DNA of 18,839 nucleotides from Bacteroidales bacterium (GTDB lineage: Bacteria; Bacteroidota; Bacteroidia; Bacteroidales; P3): assembly GCA_900771365.1 (NCBI GenBank), contig CAAGNU010000235.1:1-18839 (forward strand), given 5' to 3'. Positions 8,302 to 14,867 of this stretch are shown here, piece by piece. The position numbers were made by a program, and so were the translations under genes. The first letter of the stretch is position 1; each line of letters starts with the position of its first letter. The notes under the pieces were generated by a model. It was not told the origin of the DNA. It ran no database searches and saw only the letters and a program-made list of their open reading frames with translations.

Positions 8302-8787
8302 TCTCATTCCTCTTGCCGCCATAGCTCGGAAGCCCGCCTCAGGCACTAAGATGCCGCAACAACCCTCTCGCCATAAAGAATCGGCAGCAAAGCCTTTAGC
8401 ACTTTGTCGAGCCAGCACGGCAGTCTTTAGTATTTTAACATAACGTTAATCTCTTCTTAAAAAGCGGGGTGCAGACACCTCGAAAATAACCCCAAAATCA
8501 CTCGGAGTAGCTCCGCCGTACCTTCGCTGTAGCTTCGCCGTAGGTCCGACTCAGAGGGCGAAAACAGGCCGAAGCCGCAAAACAGCTACGGCGAAGCCTC
8601 GCCGAGACCTCGAAATGTTAAAAACATACCTGACGAAAAACATCGTCACGACCGATATACAGCCACGACACCTTGCCGACAGGCCTCAATCCCCGACAAA
8701 CTGCCACGGCAACACGACGCAATTCCCAATTGAAAAAATATTTTCACATCAATACAATAATTCATCATAAATTGAGTTATTGGGGGC
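8302..8787. other. Repeat-rich intergenic region before lspA
   Basis: No gene is supported in these 486 bases. From left to right: a GC-moderate stretch with no clear structure; an AT-rich inverted repeat TTAAC/GTTAA (about 8436-8450); four degenerate 11-bp units (8507-8550); a 12-bp perfect inverted repeat joining the array to 8586-8597; a GAAATGTTAAAA motif (8612-8623); and an AT-rich leader before lspA with no recognisable TTTG/TAnnTTTG promoter. Confidence 0.6.
8507..8550 (+). repeat. 11-bp degenerate minisatellite, four units, with inverted arm
   Basis: Four contiguous 11-bp units: GTAGCTCCGCC, GTACCTTCGCT, GTAGCTTCGCC and GTAGGTCCGAC. Bases 8532-8543 (GCTTCGCCGTAG) are exactly reverse-complemented at 8586-8597, so a 12-bp stem with a 42-base loop can form. 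The same unit family occurs in the other orientation at 11657-11700. Confidence 0.7.
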
Positions 8788-9438
8788 ATGATGGAAAAAA
8801 GAAAGAGACAACATATCCTGTTTTGGATCCTACTGGCCGGCATCCTGGTGGTTGACCAAATAGTAAAGATTTTGGTGAAGACAAACATGCACATCGGCGA
8901 GGAAATACCCCTCATCGGCAACTGGTGCATGCTCCACTTTGTTGAGAACCAAGGCTTCGCCTTCGGCATGGCCTGGGGTGGCAGCGTGGGCAAGTACATC
9001 CTCTCCGCCTTCCGTCTGGTGGCCAGCATCGGACTGACGTGGTACCTCTTCCACATCATCAAGAAAGGCGCACGCACGCCGCTCGTCATCTGTCTGTCGC
9101 TCATTGTGGCGGGCGCTATCGGCAACCTCATCGACAGCTGCTTCTACGGCATCATCTTCAACGAGAGCTACTTCAACGTGGCGCAGCTCTTCCCGCCCGA
9201 AGGCGGCTACGCCCCCTTCATGCAAGGCCGCGTGGTGGACATGTTCTACTTCCCCATTATCGACACCACACTGCCCGCATGGTTTCCCTTCTGGGGCGGC
9301 AAACCTTTCGTGTTCTTCAACGCCATCTTCAACGTGGCTGATGCAGCCATCACCATTGGTGCCATCTGGCTGATTATCGACCAGTTATTCTTCTCCCCTA
9401 AAAAAGAAGAAAACACAGAAACCGTTGAAAACAAATAA
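8788..9438 (+). CDS. lspA: Lipoprotein signal peptidase (signal peptidase II)
   Basis: LspA is the inner-membrane aspartyl peptidase that removes the signal peptide of prolipoproteins after diacylglyceryl transfer to the lipobox cysteine. It would process lipoproteins such as the DUF4249 protein. The protein has 216 residues and four predicted membrane helices (about 8-29, 68-91, 98-118 and 175-200). Conserved family positions are visible: D23 (VVDQIVK), N53 (VENQGFAFG), N113 and D116 (GNLIDS), catalytic D151 (GRVVDMFYFP) and catalytic D185 (FNVADAAITIG). It is longer than the enterobacterial enzyme (about 165 residues). The extra length lies mainly in two periplasmic segments (121-145 and 157-174), as in many Bacteroidetes homologues. 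There are two consecutive Met codons at the start; ATG 8788 or 8791 would work equally well. No neighbours of related function flank it. Confidence 0.95.
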   Translation: MMEKRKRQHILFWILLAGILVVDQIVKILVKTNMHIGEEIPLIGNWCMLHFVENQGFAFGMAWGGSVGKYILSAFRLVASIGLTWYLFHIIKKGARTPLVICLSLIVAGAIGNLIDSCFYGIIFNESYFNVAQLFPPEGGYAPFMQGRVVDMFYFPIIDTTLPAWFPFWGGKPFVFFNAIFNVADAAITIGAIWLIIDQLFFSPKKEENTETVENK

Positions 9439-9591
9439 ATTAGCGAATAACATAGCAAGTCACGTGCAAAAGAAGAGCCAAAATTGAGAAAAAAGCATCC
9501 GTAAGAGACCGTTCTGCGAGACGATAAACCGCAGCAAGCAGAAAAATTTTCAACTAAGAGACAACGACTTACAACTTTTTTCAAAAAAATA

Positions 9592-9623
9592 TTTGGTCAA
9601 TTAAAAAAAAAGCCGTATCTTTG
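9592..9623 (+). promoter_or_regulatory. Bacteroidetes-type promoter of tRNA-Phe
   Basis: TTTG at 9592-9595 (-33 box) and TATCTTTG at 9616-9623 (-7 box, TAnnTTTG) are separated by exactly 20 bases, the Bacteroidetes primary-sigma consensus. Transcription should start about 3-7 bases after the -7 box, leaving a leader of about 20 bases before the tRNA. Confidence 0.85.
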
Positions 9624-9649
9624 CACCCGATTTCAAGAGAGAAATTGAT

Positions 9650-9722
<73 letters not shown>

Positions 9723-9740
9723 CAAAAAGAACCCAAATTT

Positions 9741-9776
9741 CAAAAGAGACGATTTCGATTGTCTCTTTTGTTTTTT
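9741..9776 (+). terminator. Intrinsic terminator of tRNA-Phe
   Basis: Arms CAAAAGAGAC (9741-9750) and GTCTCTTTTG (9761-9770) are perfectly complementary. The stem can extend by three pairs (GAT/ATT, one G-U) to a UUCG tetraloop, and a run of six T follows (9771-9776). This is a textbook rho-independent terminator 18 bases after the tRNA. Confidence 0.9.
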
Positions 9777-10113
9777 ATGCGAATCATACGCAACAGACTC
9801 CCTACACCCATTATCAGAACTGTCATATACTTGTATAACAGGCGGGAATGGATAAAACGCATTCACAAAAAAGATATTTTGGCATTCACAATCCTTATTT
9901 ACACTCAACTAAATGAATACCAAAAAATTATTAGAAAAATAACATTTTTTTTTAACAAAATCATATTTATATGAAAAAAAATATGTAATTTTGCAAATCG
10001 AAATTAACAATGGCTTACCATACGAAATCATTACAAATTCCTATTGTAAGTCAAAACGGATTTACGAACCCCATTTTATAGAAAATAATAAATCATAATA
10101 ACACTAAACACTC
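9777..10113. other. AT-rich region between tRNA-Phe and the insertion sequence
   Basis: About 337 bases, distinctly more AT-rich than any gene in the window. It holds no recognisable gene. A TAnnTTTG-like box (TAATTTTG, 9986-9993) without a matching -33 box stands 16 bases before a 23-codon ORF (10010-10081). The segment may be a decayed remnant of acquired DNA beside the tRNA gene. I found no repeat of the tRNA 3' end that would mark an attachment site. Confidence 0.5.
10010..10081 (+). CDS. Possible 23-residue small ORF
   Basis: ATG at 10010, TAG at 10079-10081, translating to MAYHTKSLQIPIVSQNG plus six residues. A -7-like TAATTTTG box (9986-9993) lies 16 bases upstream. The ORF ends 32 bases before the left end of the insertion sequence. 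It may be a truncated gene start, a leader peptide or chance; I do not recognise the peptide. Confidence 0.15.
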   Translation: MAYHTKSLQIPIVSQNGFTNPIL

Positions 10114-10150
10114 AATCCAATACTTCGGAACTTTTTAGTTCAACAATTTG
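10114..10150 (+). repeat. Left terminal inverted repeat of the IS
   Basis: It matches the reverse complement of 11460-11495 in four blocks: AATCCAAT, TTCGG, AGTT and AACAATT. Short mismatched segments and a single-base gap separate the blocks. Confidence 0.75.
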
Positions 10151-10189
10151 ATTATTAATATTTTAATTAGATATTTTTAACTTTAAAAA

Positions 10190-10221
10190 TTTGGTCAAGT
10201 GGCTGAAAATGTGTATCTTTG
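10190..10221 (+). promoter_or_regulatory. Promoter inside the IS, driving the transposase
   Basis: TTTG at 10190-10193 and TATCTTTG at 10214-10221 with a 20-base spacer. Both boxes and their flanks (ATTTGGTCAA and GTATCTTTGCA) are identical to those of the tRNA-Phe promoter 598 bp upstream. The predicted start of transcription falls at or within a few bases of the ATG at 10225, which would make a leaderless mRNA. Confidence 0.75.
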
Positions 10222-10224
10222 CAA

Positions 10225-11463
10225 ATGATTTCAACTAAACACAAAGACGCATCATTTTCAAGCCCTCTTAACCATTACCAGCACGCCTGTAGAAGGGCAT
10301 TGTCGGCCATTCCCGGCATCAAAAAGGCATTTGTCAACTTTTTAATAGAAACGCTGATGCTATTCGTTTTATTGCCCCGAAAAGCAAATTTTTCTCAGAT
10401 GGAAATCTATGGAAATTACTGTGAAAAGACCTTCCGGAAGAACTTTTCCAATCCGTTCTCATGGATTGACTTCAACATCGAGCTCAGCAAACATCTGTTC
10501 CAAACCTCTACAAGAAAAGCGATCGCCATAGACCCAAGCCACATATCCAAGTCCGGGAAGCACACTCAGGGAATCGGTCAGTTCTGGTCAGGGTGTGCAC
10601 AGGCTGTCAAGCACGGCCTGGAGATTCTGGGCATAGGCCTGATTGACATCGACCGCAAGGACTGCGTCTCGCTGAGAGCCGTGCAGACGCCCTCTCCGAA
10701 GTCCCTTGCAGAATGCGGGCTCAGCCTGCTGAAATGGTACCTGGCCTGCATCCTTGCAAACAAGGAGAGGTTTCTGGAACTTTCGCGATACGTCGTGGCT
10801 GATTCCTACTTCTCCGTATTTGAGTTCGTTGACGGCCTGGCCAAGGCAGGATTCCACGTCGTCAGCCGATTCCGTAGCAATGCTGACATGAGGTACCTCT
10901 ACAATGGGGCTCCAACAGGAAAGAAGGGAAGGCCAAAAACATATGACGGGAAGATCGATTTCAGGAATCTCGACATGGAGAAGGTTGAGAGAGTCCCCAT
11001 CTATGCCGATGAAGGATGTTTCTACACCGTCATTGCTTATTCCAAATCCCTCAAGCGGAATGTGAGGCTGGTGGTGTTCCGGCCTATAGAGGGGAAGCCT
11101 ATTCTCTATTTCTCTACCGACACCAAGATGAGTGCGAAGGATGTCGTGGAATACTACCGCACGCGCTTCCAAATCGAGTTCTGCTATCGCGACGGAAAAC
11201 AGTTTGCCGGGCTCTGTGACTGCCAGGCCAGGGATTTTGCCAAGCTGGATTTCGCCTTCAACGCCTCTCTGTCTGCCGTCAACGTGGCAAAGGTCGTCAT
11301 CAAAGAGCACTATCCCACTTTCTCTATGGCAAATCTTAAATCGCTGTTATACAACGCATATATCATGAACCGATTTTTTGTCATGTCGGGTTTCCGTCCG
11401 AACAAGTCAATAAATGCCAAAATTGTCAAAGAACTCTTTAATATCGCGGCTCCTGCCGCCTAA
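10225..11463 (+). CDS. IS4-superfamily DDE transposase
   Basis: A 412-residue transposase that cuts and joins the IS ends. The catalytic triad is visible: D103 in AIDPSHISKSGK, D193 in YVVADSYFS and E318 in RFQIEFCYRDGK. The last lies in the IS4 signature Y-(2)-R-(3)-E-(6)-K as Y311, R314, E318 and K325. A basic N-terminal region of about 95 residues probably binds the terminal repeats. The frame is open throughout and all catalytic residues are present, so the gene looks functional. I chose ATG 10225. A TTG at 10219 in the same frame lies inside the -7 promoter box and would not be transcribed. The stop codon lies in the right inverted repeat. Confidence 0.9.
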   Translation: MISTKHKDASFSSPLNHYQHACRRALSAIPGIKKAFVNFLIETLMLFVLLPRKANFSQMEIYGNYCEKTFRKNFSNPFSWIDFNIELSKHLFQTSTRKAIAIDPSHISKSGKHTQGIGQFWSGCAQAVKHGLEILGIGLIDIDRKDCVSLRAVQTPSPKSLAECGLSLLKWYLACILANKERFLELSRYVVADSYFSVFEFVDGLAKAGFHVVSRFRSNADMRYLYNGAPTGKKGRPKTYDGKIDFRNLDMEKVERVPIYADEGCFYTVIAYSKSLKRNVRLVVFRPIEGKPILYFSTDTKMSAKDVVEYYRTRFQIEFCYRDGKQFAGLCDCQARDFAKLDFAFNASLSAVNVAKVVIKEHYPTFSMANLKSLLYNAYIMNRFFVMSGFRPNKSINAKIVKELFNIAAPAA

Positions 11464-11495
11464 TTGTTAACTTTTTCCTACCGAACCATTGGATT
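11460..11495 (-). repeat. Right terminal inverted repeat of the IS
   Basis: This is the counterpart of 10114-10150. On the top strand it ends CCGAACCATTGGATT, and its inner end overlaps the transposase TAA. Confidence 0.75.
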
Positions 11496-11569
11496 CTACA
11501 AATTATACATATTTGTTCATGGCCGAATGTGATTGGGTGCTTGGCGGGAGTCGGCGTTGTCGCTATCTG

Positions 11570-11751
11570 TGAAATGTTAAAATCGGGGTGGGAAGGAGTT
11601 TCGGTTTAGGTGCTTGGAAGGGGCGTTTCGGGGCTGCTTTTTCTTCGCCCCAGGAAGCGGAGGTAGAGCGGAGGTAGAGCGGAGGTAGAGCGGAGCTACT
11701 TTGGGGCATGAGGCGGCATGGGCGAGGGCGGTTTTGAAATGTTAAAATCGG
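11570..11751 (+). repeat. 17-bp exact direct repeat flanking the 11-bp array
   Basis: TGAAATGTTAAAATCGG occurs at 11570-11586 and 11735-11751, identical in all 17 bases and 165 bp apart, bracketing the GCGGAGGTAGA array. Its core GAAATGTTAAAA also follows the related 11-bp array at 8612-8623. Confidence 0.75.
11657..11700 (-). repeat. 11-bp minisatellite, three exact units plus a variant
   Basis: GCGGAGGTAGA is repeated three times without change (11657-11689), followed by GCGGAGCTACT (11690-11700). Read on the other strand it begins AGTAGCTCCGC, which is also present in the array at 8507. The two loci therefore hold the same family in opposite orientations. Confidence 0.8.
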
Positions 11752-11783
11752 AAATTATTTCCGGACGTTTCAAGAAAAATTCG

Positions 11784-11791
11784 TATCTTTG
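11784..11791 (+). promoter_or_regulatory. Probable -7 box for the TlpA-like gene
   Basis: TATCTTTG matches TAnnTTTG exactly and lies 21 bases before the chosen ATG. No good TTTG is present 20 bases upstream; TTTC at 11758-11761 gives a 22-base spacer. The promoter may be weak or activator-dependent. Confidence 0.5.
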
Positions 11792-11812
11792 CAAAATAAA
11801 AAAAATAGTGTT

Positions 11813-13123
11813 ATGAATGATTCCAGTTGCTTTACAGATAGATATGCCTTTTTGAAGAGGTTTTTTCCGCTTTTTGTCGTGGTGGTGCTGTGCATGGGCA
11901 CGGCATCGGCGCAGGAACGCCCCCAGCTGCGGGCGCAGGGCGCTACTGAGGAGATGCGGGAGGTGCTCTCGCGGGCCTCTGAGAAGTGCCAGTCCATCCG
12001 GGGCGGGCATTATGAGATGGAGTTTATGATAAAATATATGTCTGGGCCTGACACGAATAGGACTGCCATCTCCTGCGATTTTCGCAAGATGCCCGAGGAC
12101 ACGTTGTTTGGAAAGGCTTTCTCTTTGAGATTGTCAACATCATACGGGATTGTTTATTACCTTTACACGGGCAAAGAGTTGGTGGACTATTGCGACAGCA
12201 CGGGCTCTGAGTATGATGGCAAAGGGCGTATCTATTCGACAGATAGCTGTGCGGATAGGATTATTTCCATGAGTCGTGATGTCAAGTTCTATCACCCGCT
12301 GACGAATGACAGTTTTATGGTTGTCCTCCCAGAAAAATTTCTGGGAGATAGTGCATACAGCGTCCTTATGAAGGATACGCTACTTGATGGGAAGCCTTGC
12401 TCTTGTATAGATTTCCTAAATAACCAAAATGAGGAGAGCATGGGCGTAAAGTTTATACGCTACGAATTTGAGTTGTGGATTGACAAAGAGGGCTATATGC
12501 CCATCCAATATGCACAGATTTTCGAAGGGATGCAAGGTTTGGACACGATGACGCAGTATGACTGCTACAGGCTGAAGTCCTTTACCCCAGAGCTCGACAC
12601 TTCGCGGCTGCGGTTAGAGTCGGTTCCCTCTCATGTGACGCTCACGCCATATAAGGTGAGTGCCGAGGAGGCTGCCGAGGAGAAGGAGCCTGAGCTTCTG
12701 CGCAAAGGCATGAAGGCTCCCGATTGGGCGCTGCCTTCGATGGATGGCGACACGGTGCGCCTCGCCGACCTCAAGGGCAAGGTGGTGCTGATAGACTTCT
12801 TCTATAAGTCTTGCGCACCCTGCTGCGCGGCCATGCCAGCCTTGCAGCGTTTGCATGAGAAGTATAAGGACCGCGGCCTCGTGGTGGTGGGCATAGACCC
12901 CTACAACGACCCTGAGAAGGACAAGATGGCCGACTTCCTCTCTAAGCGCGGCATCACCTACACGGTGCTCTTCTCCGACCTCCAGCTGCCACAGGACTAT
13001 CATGTCTCGGGCTATCCAACGATGTATATCGTGAACCGCAGGGGCAAGATTGCCGCCACGGAGGTAGGCTACGGCGAATCGATGGAAGAGAGTCTCGAAA
13101 AGGTGCTGAAGAAGTTGCTCTAA
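11813..13123 (+). CDS. Exported TlpA/thioredoxin-like disulfide oxidoreductase
   Basis: A 436-residue exported protein. The signal peptide is about 1-33 (basic LKRF, a Phe/Val-rich core, then GTASA before QERP). The N-terminal region (about 45-285) is beta-rich, without a family I can name with certainty; its pattern (repeated strands, internal Cys residues, start SEKCQSIRGGHYEMEF) is like the LolA-like or DUF4369-type domains placed before redoxins in Bacteroidetes. The C-terminal domain (about 296-436) is a TlpA-type thioredoxin fold: GMKAPDWALPSMDGD, then the active site C334-A-P-C337 in FFYKSCAPC followed by C338, and cis-proline P402 in SGYPTMYIV. A role in periplasmic thiol reduction or repair is inferred. 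I chose ATG 11813 because the upstream in-frame TTG (11789) lies in the -7 box. The ECF sigma operon begins 275 bp downstream. Confidence 0.9.
   Translation: MNDSSCFTDRYAFLKRFFPLFVVVVLCMGTASAQERPQLRAQGATEEMREVLSRASEKCQSIRGGHYEMEFMIKYMSGPDTNRTAISCDFRKMPEDTLFGKAFSLRLSTSYGIVYYLYTGKELVDYCDSTGSEYDGKGRIYSTDSCADRIISMSRDVKFYHPLTNDSFMVVLPEKFLGDSAYSVLMKDTLLDGKPCSCIDFLNNQNEESMGVKFIRYEFELWIDKEGYMPIQYAQIFEGMQGLDTMTQYDCYRLKSFTPELDTSRLRLESVPSHVTLTPYKVSAEEAAEEKEPELLRKGMKAPDWALPSMDGDTVRLADLKGKVVLIDFFYKSCAPCCAAMPALQRLHEKYKDRGLVVVGIDPYNDPEKDKMADFLSKRGITYTVLFSDLQLPQDYHVSGYPTMYIVNRRGKIAATEVGYGESMEESLEKVLKKLL
12326..12347. repeat. 22-bp perfect palindrome inside the TlpA-like gene
   Basis: CTCCCAGAAA and TTTCTGGGAG are perfect reverse complements around AA, encoding part of VLPEKFLGDS. 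The half-site TTCTGGGAG also occurs in each unit of the array after 18714, and a looser version (CCCAGAAA to TTTCGGG) lies at 13324-13341. It may be an inserted motif or codon coincidence. Confidence 0.5.
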
Positions 13124-13398
13124 GCGGCCTCTTAGCATGAAGAAGATTCGGTGGATCTTCGATAGCGAGGTTTAGCGGGCCTCGTGTCGCGGAATGATTC
13201 GTGGGCAGTTGAGCCATAAATCAGTCATGATAGATTTAGGTTTAAAAATGCCCATCATCATTAATAATTCGATTTTTAGAAGCTATAATAAAAAGCATGA
13301 AGTGGGCGGTGGCTTACTCTTTTCCCAGAAAAAATTTCGGGTGGCTGTAAGAAATGAGGGGTGTTGTGCGTCTATAGGGCAAAAAAGTAAAAATACAC
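13124..13398. other. Intergenic region between TlpA-like and sigma-factor genes
   Basis: Two small hairpins follow the TlpA-like stop codon: GAAGAT/ATCTTC (13142-13160) and CGAGG/CCTCG (13166-13184). Neither has a T-run. An AT-rich island (about 13230-13300) follows, then an imperfect palindrome CCCAGAAA to TTTCGGG (13324-13341). I see no primary-sigma promoter for the sigma-factor operon; an autoregulated ECF promoter here is plausible, but its consensus is unknown to me. Confidence 0.5.
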
Positions 13399-13869
13399 TT
13401 GACTATCGAAGATTATAACAAGGGAGTGGATGCCTGGGCCGACGATGCCTACCGCTTTGCGCGTTCGTGCTGCGGAGACGACAACAGCTGTCGCGATGCC
13501 GTGCAGGAGGCTTTCGCCAAGCTGTGGGAGCGGCGCGAGAAGGTGCAGAACGGCAAGGCCTACCTCCTCAGTGCGGTGCACAACTACCTGGCGAGCCGCT
13601 TCCGCTACGACCAGCTTAGGGCTGTGGGCGAGGTGGCTGAGGCGGGTAGGGTGGAGCCGGACACCAGCTTCGAGCTGCGGGATGCCATAGCGCAAGCCCT
13701 CCAGTCCCTGCCGCCCATACAGCGCGAATGCCTCCAGCTGCGCGACGTGGAGGGCTACACATACAAGGAAATCAGCAGCATACTCGGCATCAGCGAGGAC
13801 CATGTGCCGGTCAACATCTTCCGTGCAAGAGTGGCTTTGAGAAAGAAACTAAAAGACTATAGAATATGA
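13399..13869 (+). CDS. ECF-type RNA polymerase sigma factor
   Basis: A 156-residue group-4 sigma factor that would direct RNA polymerase to a small set of promoters once released from its anti-sigma factor. Region 2 covers about 10-75, with the core-binding helix DAVQEAFAKLWERR (33-46). Region 4 covers about 95-152, with LPPIQRECLQLRDVEGYTY, EISSILGIS and the recognition helix ending FRARVALRKKL. There is no methionine codon anywhere in the frame: the in-frame stop upstream is at 13375-13377, so the start must be TTG 13399 or a GTG such as 13426. TTG retains the complete region 2 and is preferred. Its stop TGA overlaps the next ATG by four bases (ATGA, 13866-13869), so translation is probably coupled to the anti-sigma gene. 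Confidence 0.88.
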   Translation: MTIEDYNKGVDAWADDAYRFARSCCGDDNSCRDAVQEAFAKLWERREKVQNGKAYLLSAVHNYLASRFRYDQLRAVGEVAEAGRVEPDTSFELRDAIAQALQSLPPIQRECLQLRDVEGYTYKEISSILGISEDHVPVNIFRARVALRKKLKDYRI

Positions 13870-14867
13870 TAAACACAGATAACTACGAGCTCTATTTCTT
13901 CCGTTATGCGGAGGGGATGCTTGGCGAGGCGGAGCGTCGCGAGGTCGAGGCTTTTCTCAGCCAGCACCCCGACCTTGCCGAGGAGCTGCAGTTCTATGCC
14001 GAGGCACCGAAGGTGAGCCGCGAGGCGGTCTGTTTCCCCGACAAGGAGTCGCTGAAGCGTTCCGAGCTGAAGCCCCGCTTTATGTGGTGGAAGGCTGCGG
14101 CGGCCGTGGCGGCCATAGTCCTCTGCGGCGTTATGCTCTTTTCGATGATAGACAGGCCGCGGCCAGCCGAGCGCTTGGAGGCATTGCAGCAGGTGCAGCC
14201 GAAGGCGAACGATGTGGCCGAGAAAGCGGACGCAATGGAGGTGGAGATGCGGCGCGCCACGTCTCTGCAGGCAGCCGTGAGAGAGGCGATGCCCATTGTT
14301 CAAGAAGAGGATCTCGCCTGTGAGGCTCCCCTCACGCAGGAGGCTGCCATCGCACAGGAGACATCCCTCGTGCAGGAGCCGTCACTTGTGCAGGAGGAAT
14401 ATATGGCCGAGAATGTCTCGCCTGAGCCTTTCGATGGCGACGCTGAGGATGAAGAACTGCTAGACCCCGTTGCCACGATGGCTCTTGCCTATGCCGTACT
14501 GTCCGAGTACAGCACTAGACAATTAAATGTTCATAAATCTGAAGAAGATAATCAGATATATAGATGTTCAGAATTTCAGATGTCTGAAGGTCTCAAAGTC
14601 TTAGAGTCTGAGAATCTCTCCAAAGTCTCAAAGTCTGACAGTCTTTATAGCCAATCGCCCGCCAAGGGGTCCCGTTCGAGTTTCTACGAAGGCCTCCAAG
14701 CCCGCATAGACAGTCGCCTTGTTCCCCTCTCGGCCAGTTTCGTCGAGGTGTCGGTTGAAGTAGCCTGCCTTTTTTCTAACATCAAAGAGGTTTATCAGAG
14801 TTTTGAAGAAATCGCCAGCCAGCCCTTCCAATCCGGCTGGATGCAAAAGATAGAAGATATATTATGA
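13866..14867 (+). CDS. Single-pass membrane anti-sigma factor
   Basis: A 333-residue protein. Residues 1-60 form an acidic, helical cytoplasmic domain (YELYFFRYAEGMLGEAERREVEAFLSQHPDLAEEL overall), of the kind that holds Bacteroidetes ECF sigma factors. One transmembrane helix follows at about 74-96 (FMWWKAAAAVAAIVLCGVML). The rest would be periplasmic and looks mostly disordered. It contains short QExx repeats (TQEAAIAQE, SLVQEPSLVQEE, about 157-178), an inserted 27-residue element (227-253) and a C-terminal helical stretch (272-333). No FecR-type or protease-site motif is obvious. Its start overlaps the sigma-factor stop and its stop overlaps the receptor start, both as ATGA. The assignment rests on topology and position next to the sigma gene more than on a named domain. 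Confidence 0.78.
   Translation: MINTDNYELYFFRYAEGMLGEAERREVEAFLSQHPDLAEELQFYAEAPKVSREAVCFPDKESLKRSELKPRFMWWKAAAAVAAIVLCGVMLFSMIDRPRPAERLEALQQVQPKANDVAEKADAMEVEMRRATSLQAAVREAMPIVQEEDLACEAPLTQEAAIAQETSLVQEPSLVQEEYMAENVSPEPFDGDAEDEELLDPVATMALAYAVLSEYSTRQLNVHKSEEDNQIYRCSEFQMSEGLKVLESENLSKVSKSDSLYSQSPAKGSRSSFYEGLQARIDSRLVPLSASFVEVSVEVACLFSNIKEVYQSFEEIASQPFQSGWMQKIEDIL
14544..14624 (+). repeat. In-frame palindromic element, copy 1 (27 codons)
   Basis: These 81 bases encode residues 227-253 of the anti-sigma factor, from EDNQ to SENLSK. The element aligns without gaps to 17937-18017, with 58 of 81 bases and 16 of 27 residues identical. Its core is the perfect inverted repeat TTCAGA-TG-TCTGAA (14575-14588). 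It is AT-rich against GC-rich surroundings and is followed by further related words (CTCAAAGTCT twice). Confidence 0.8.

Larger units (their letters stand above)
10114..11495 (+). mobile_element. IS4-type insertion sequence, about 1.38 kb, apparently complete
   Basis: One DDE transposase gene is flanked by imperfect inverted repeats. The left end starts AATCCAAT-AC-TTCGG and continues to AGTT-C-AACAATT (10114-10150). The right end, read inward on the other strand, starts AATCCAAT-GG-TTCGG and continues to AGTT-AACAATT (11495 back to 11460). The right repeat includes the transposase stop codon. Complementarity ends sharply outside AATCCAAT, so I set the element ends there. No convincing target-site duplication is visible: the left flank ends CTAAACACTC and the right begins CTACAAATTA. 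Rearrangement after insertion, or divergence, is possible. It carries its own promoter (10190-10221). The codon use of the gene is less C/G-biased at third positions than that of its neighbours, consistent with transfer. Confidence 0.8.
11496..11812. other. Repeat-rich intergenic region before the TlpA-like gene
   Basis: No gene in 317 bases. Contents: the AT-rich flank of the IS; a 17-bp sequence (TGAAATGTTAAAATCGG) present twice, at 11570-11586 and 11735-11751; an inverted repeat GGGGCG/CGCCCC (11620-11625 and 11646-11651); the 11-bp repeat array (11657-11700); and a -7 promoter box (11784-11791). Confidence 0.6.

Noticed and set aside
10219..10221. TTG start for the transposase
   Set aside because: The TTG is part of the TATCTTTG promoter box, so it would lie upstream of the transcription start; ATG 10225 is preferred.
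11789..11791. TTG start for the TlpA-like protein
   Set aside because: Also inside a TATCTTTG box; ATG 11813 gives a normal signal peptide.
13194..13418. 74-codon ORF before the sigma factor
   Set aside because: It overlaps the sigma-factor start in another frame and has no recognisable features.
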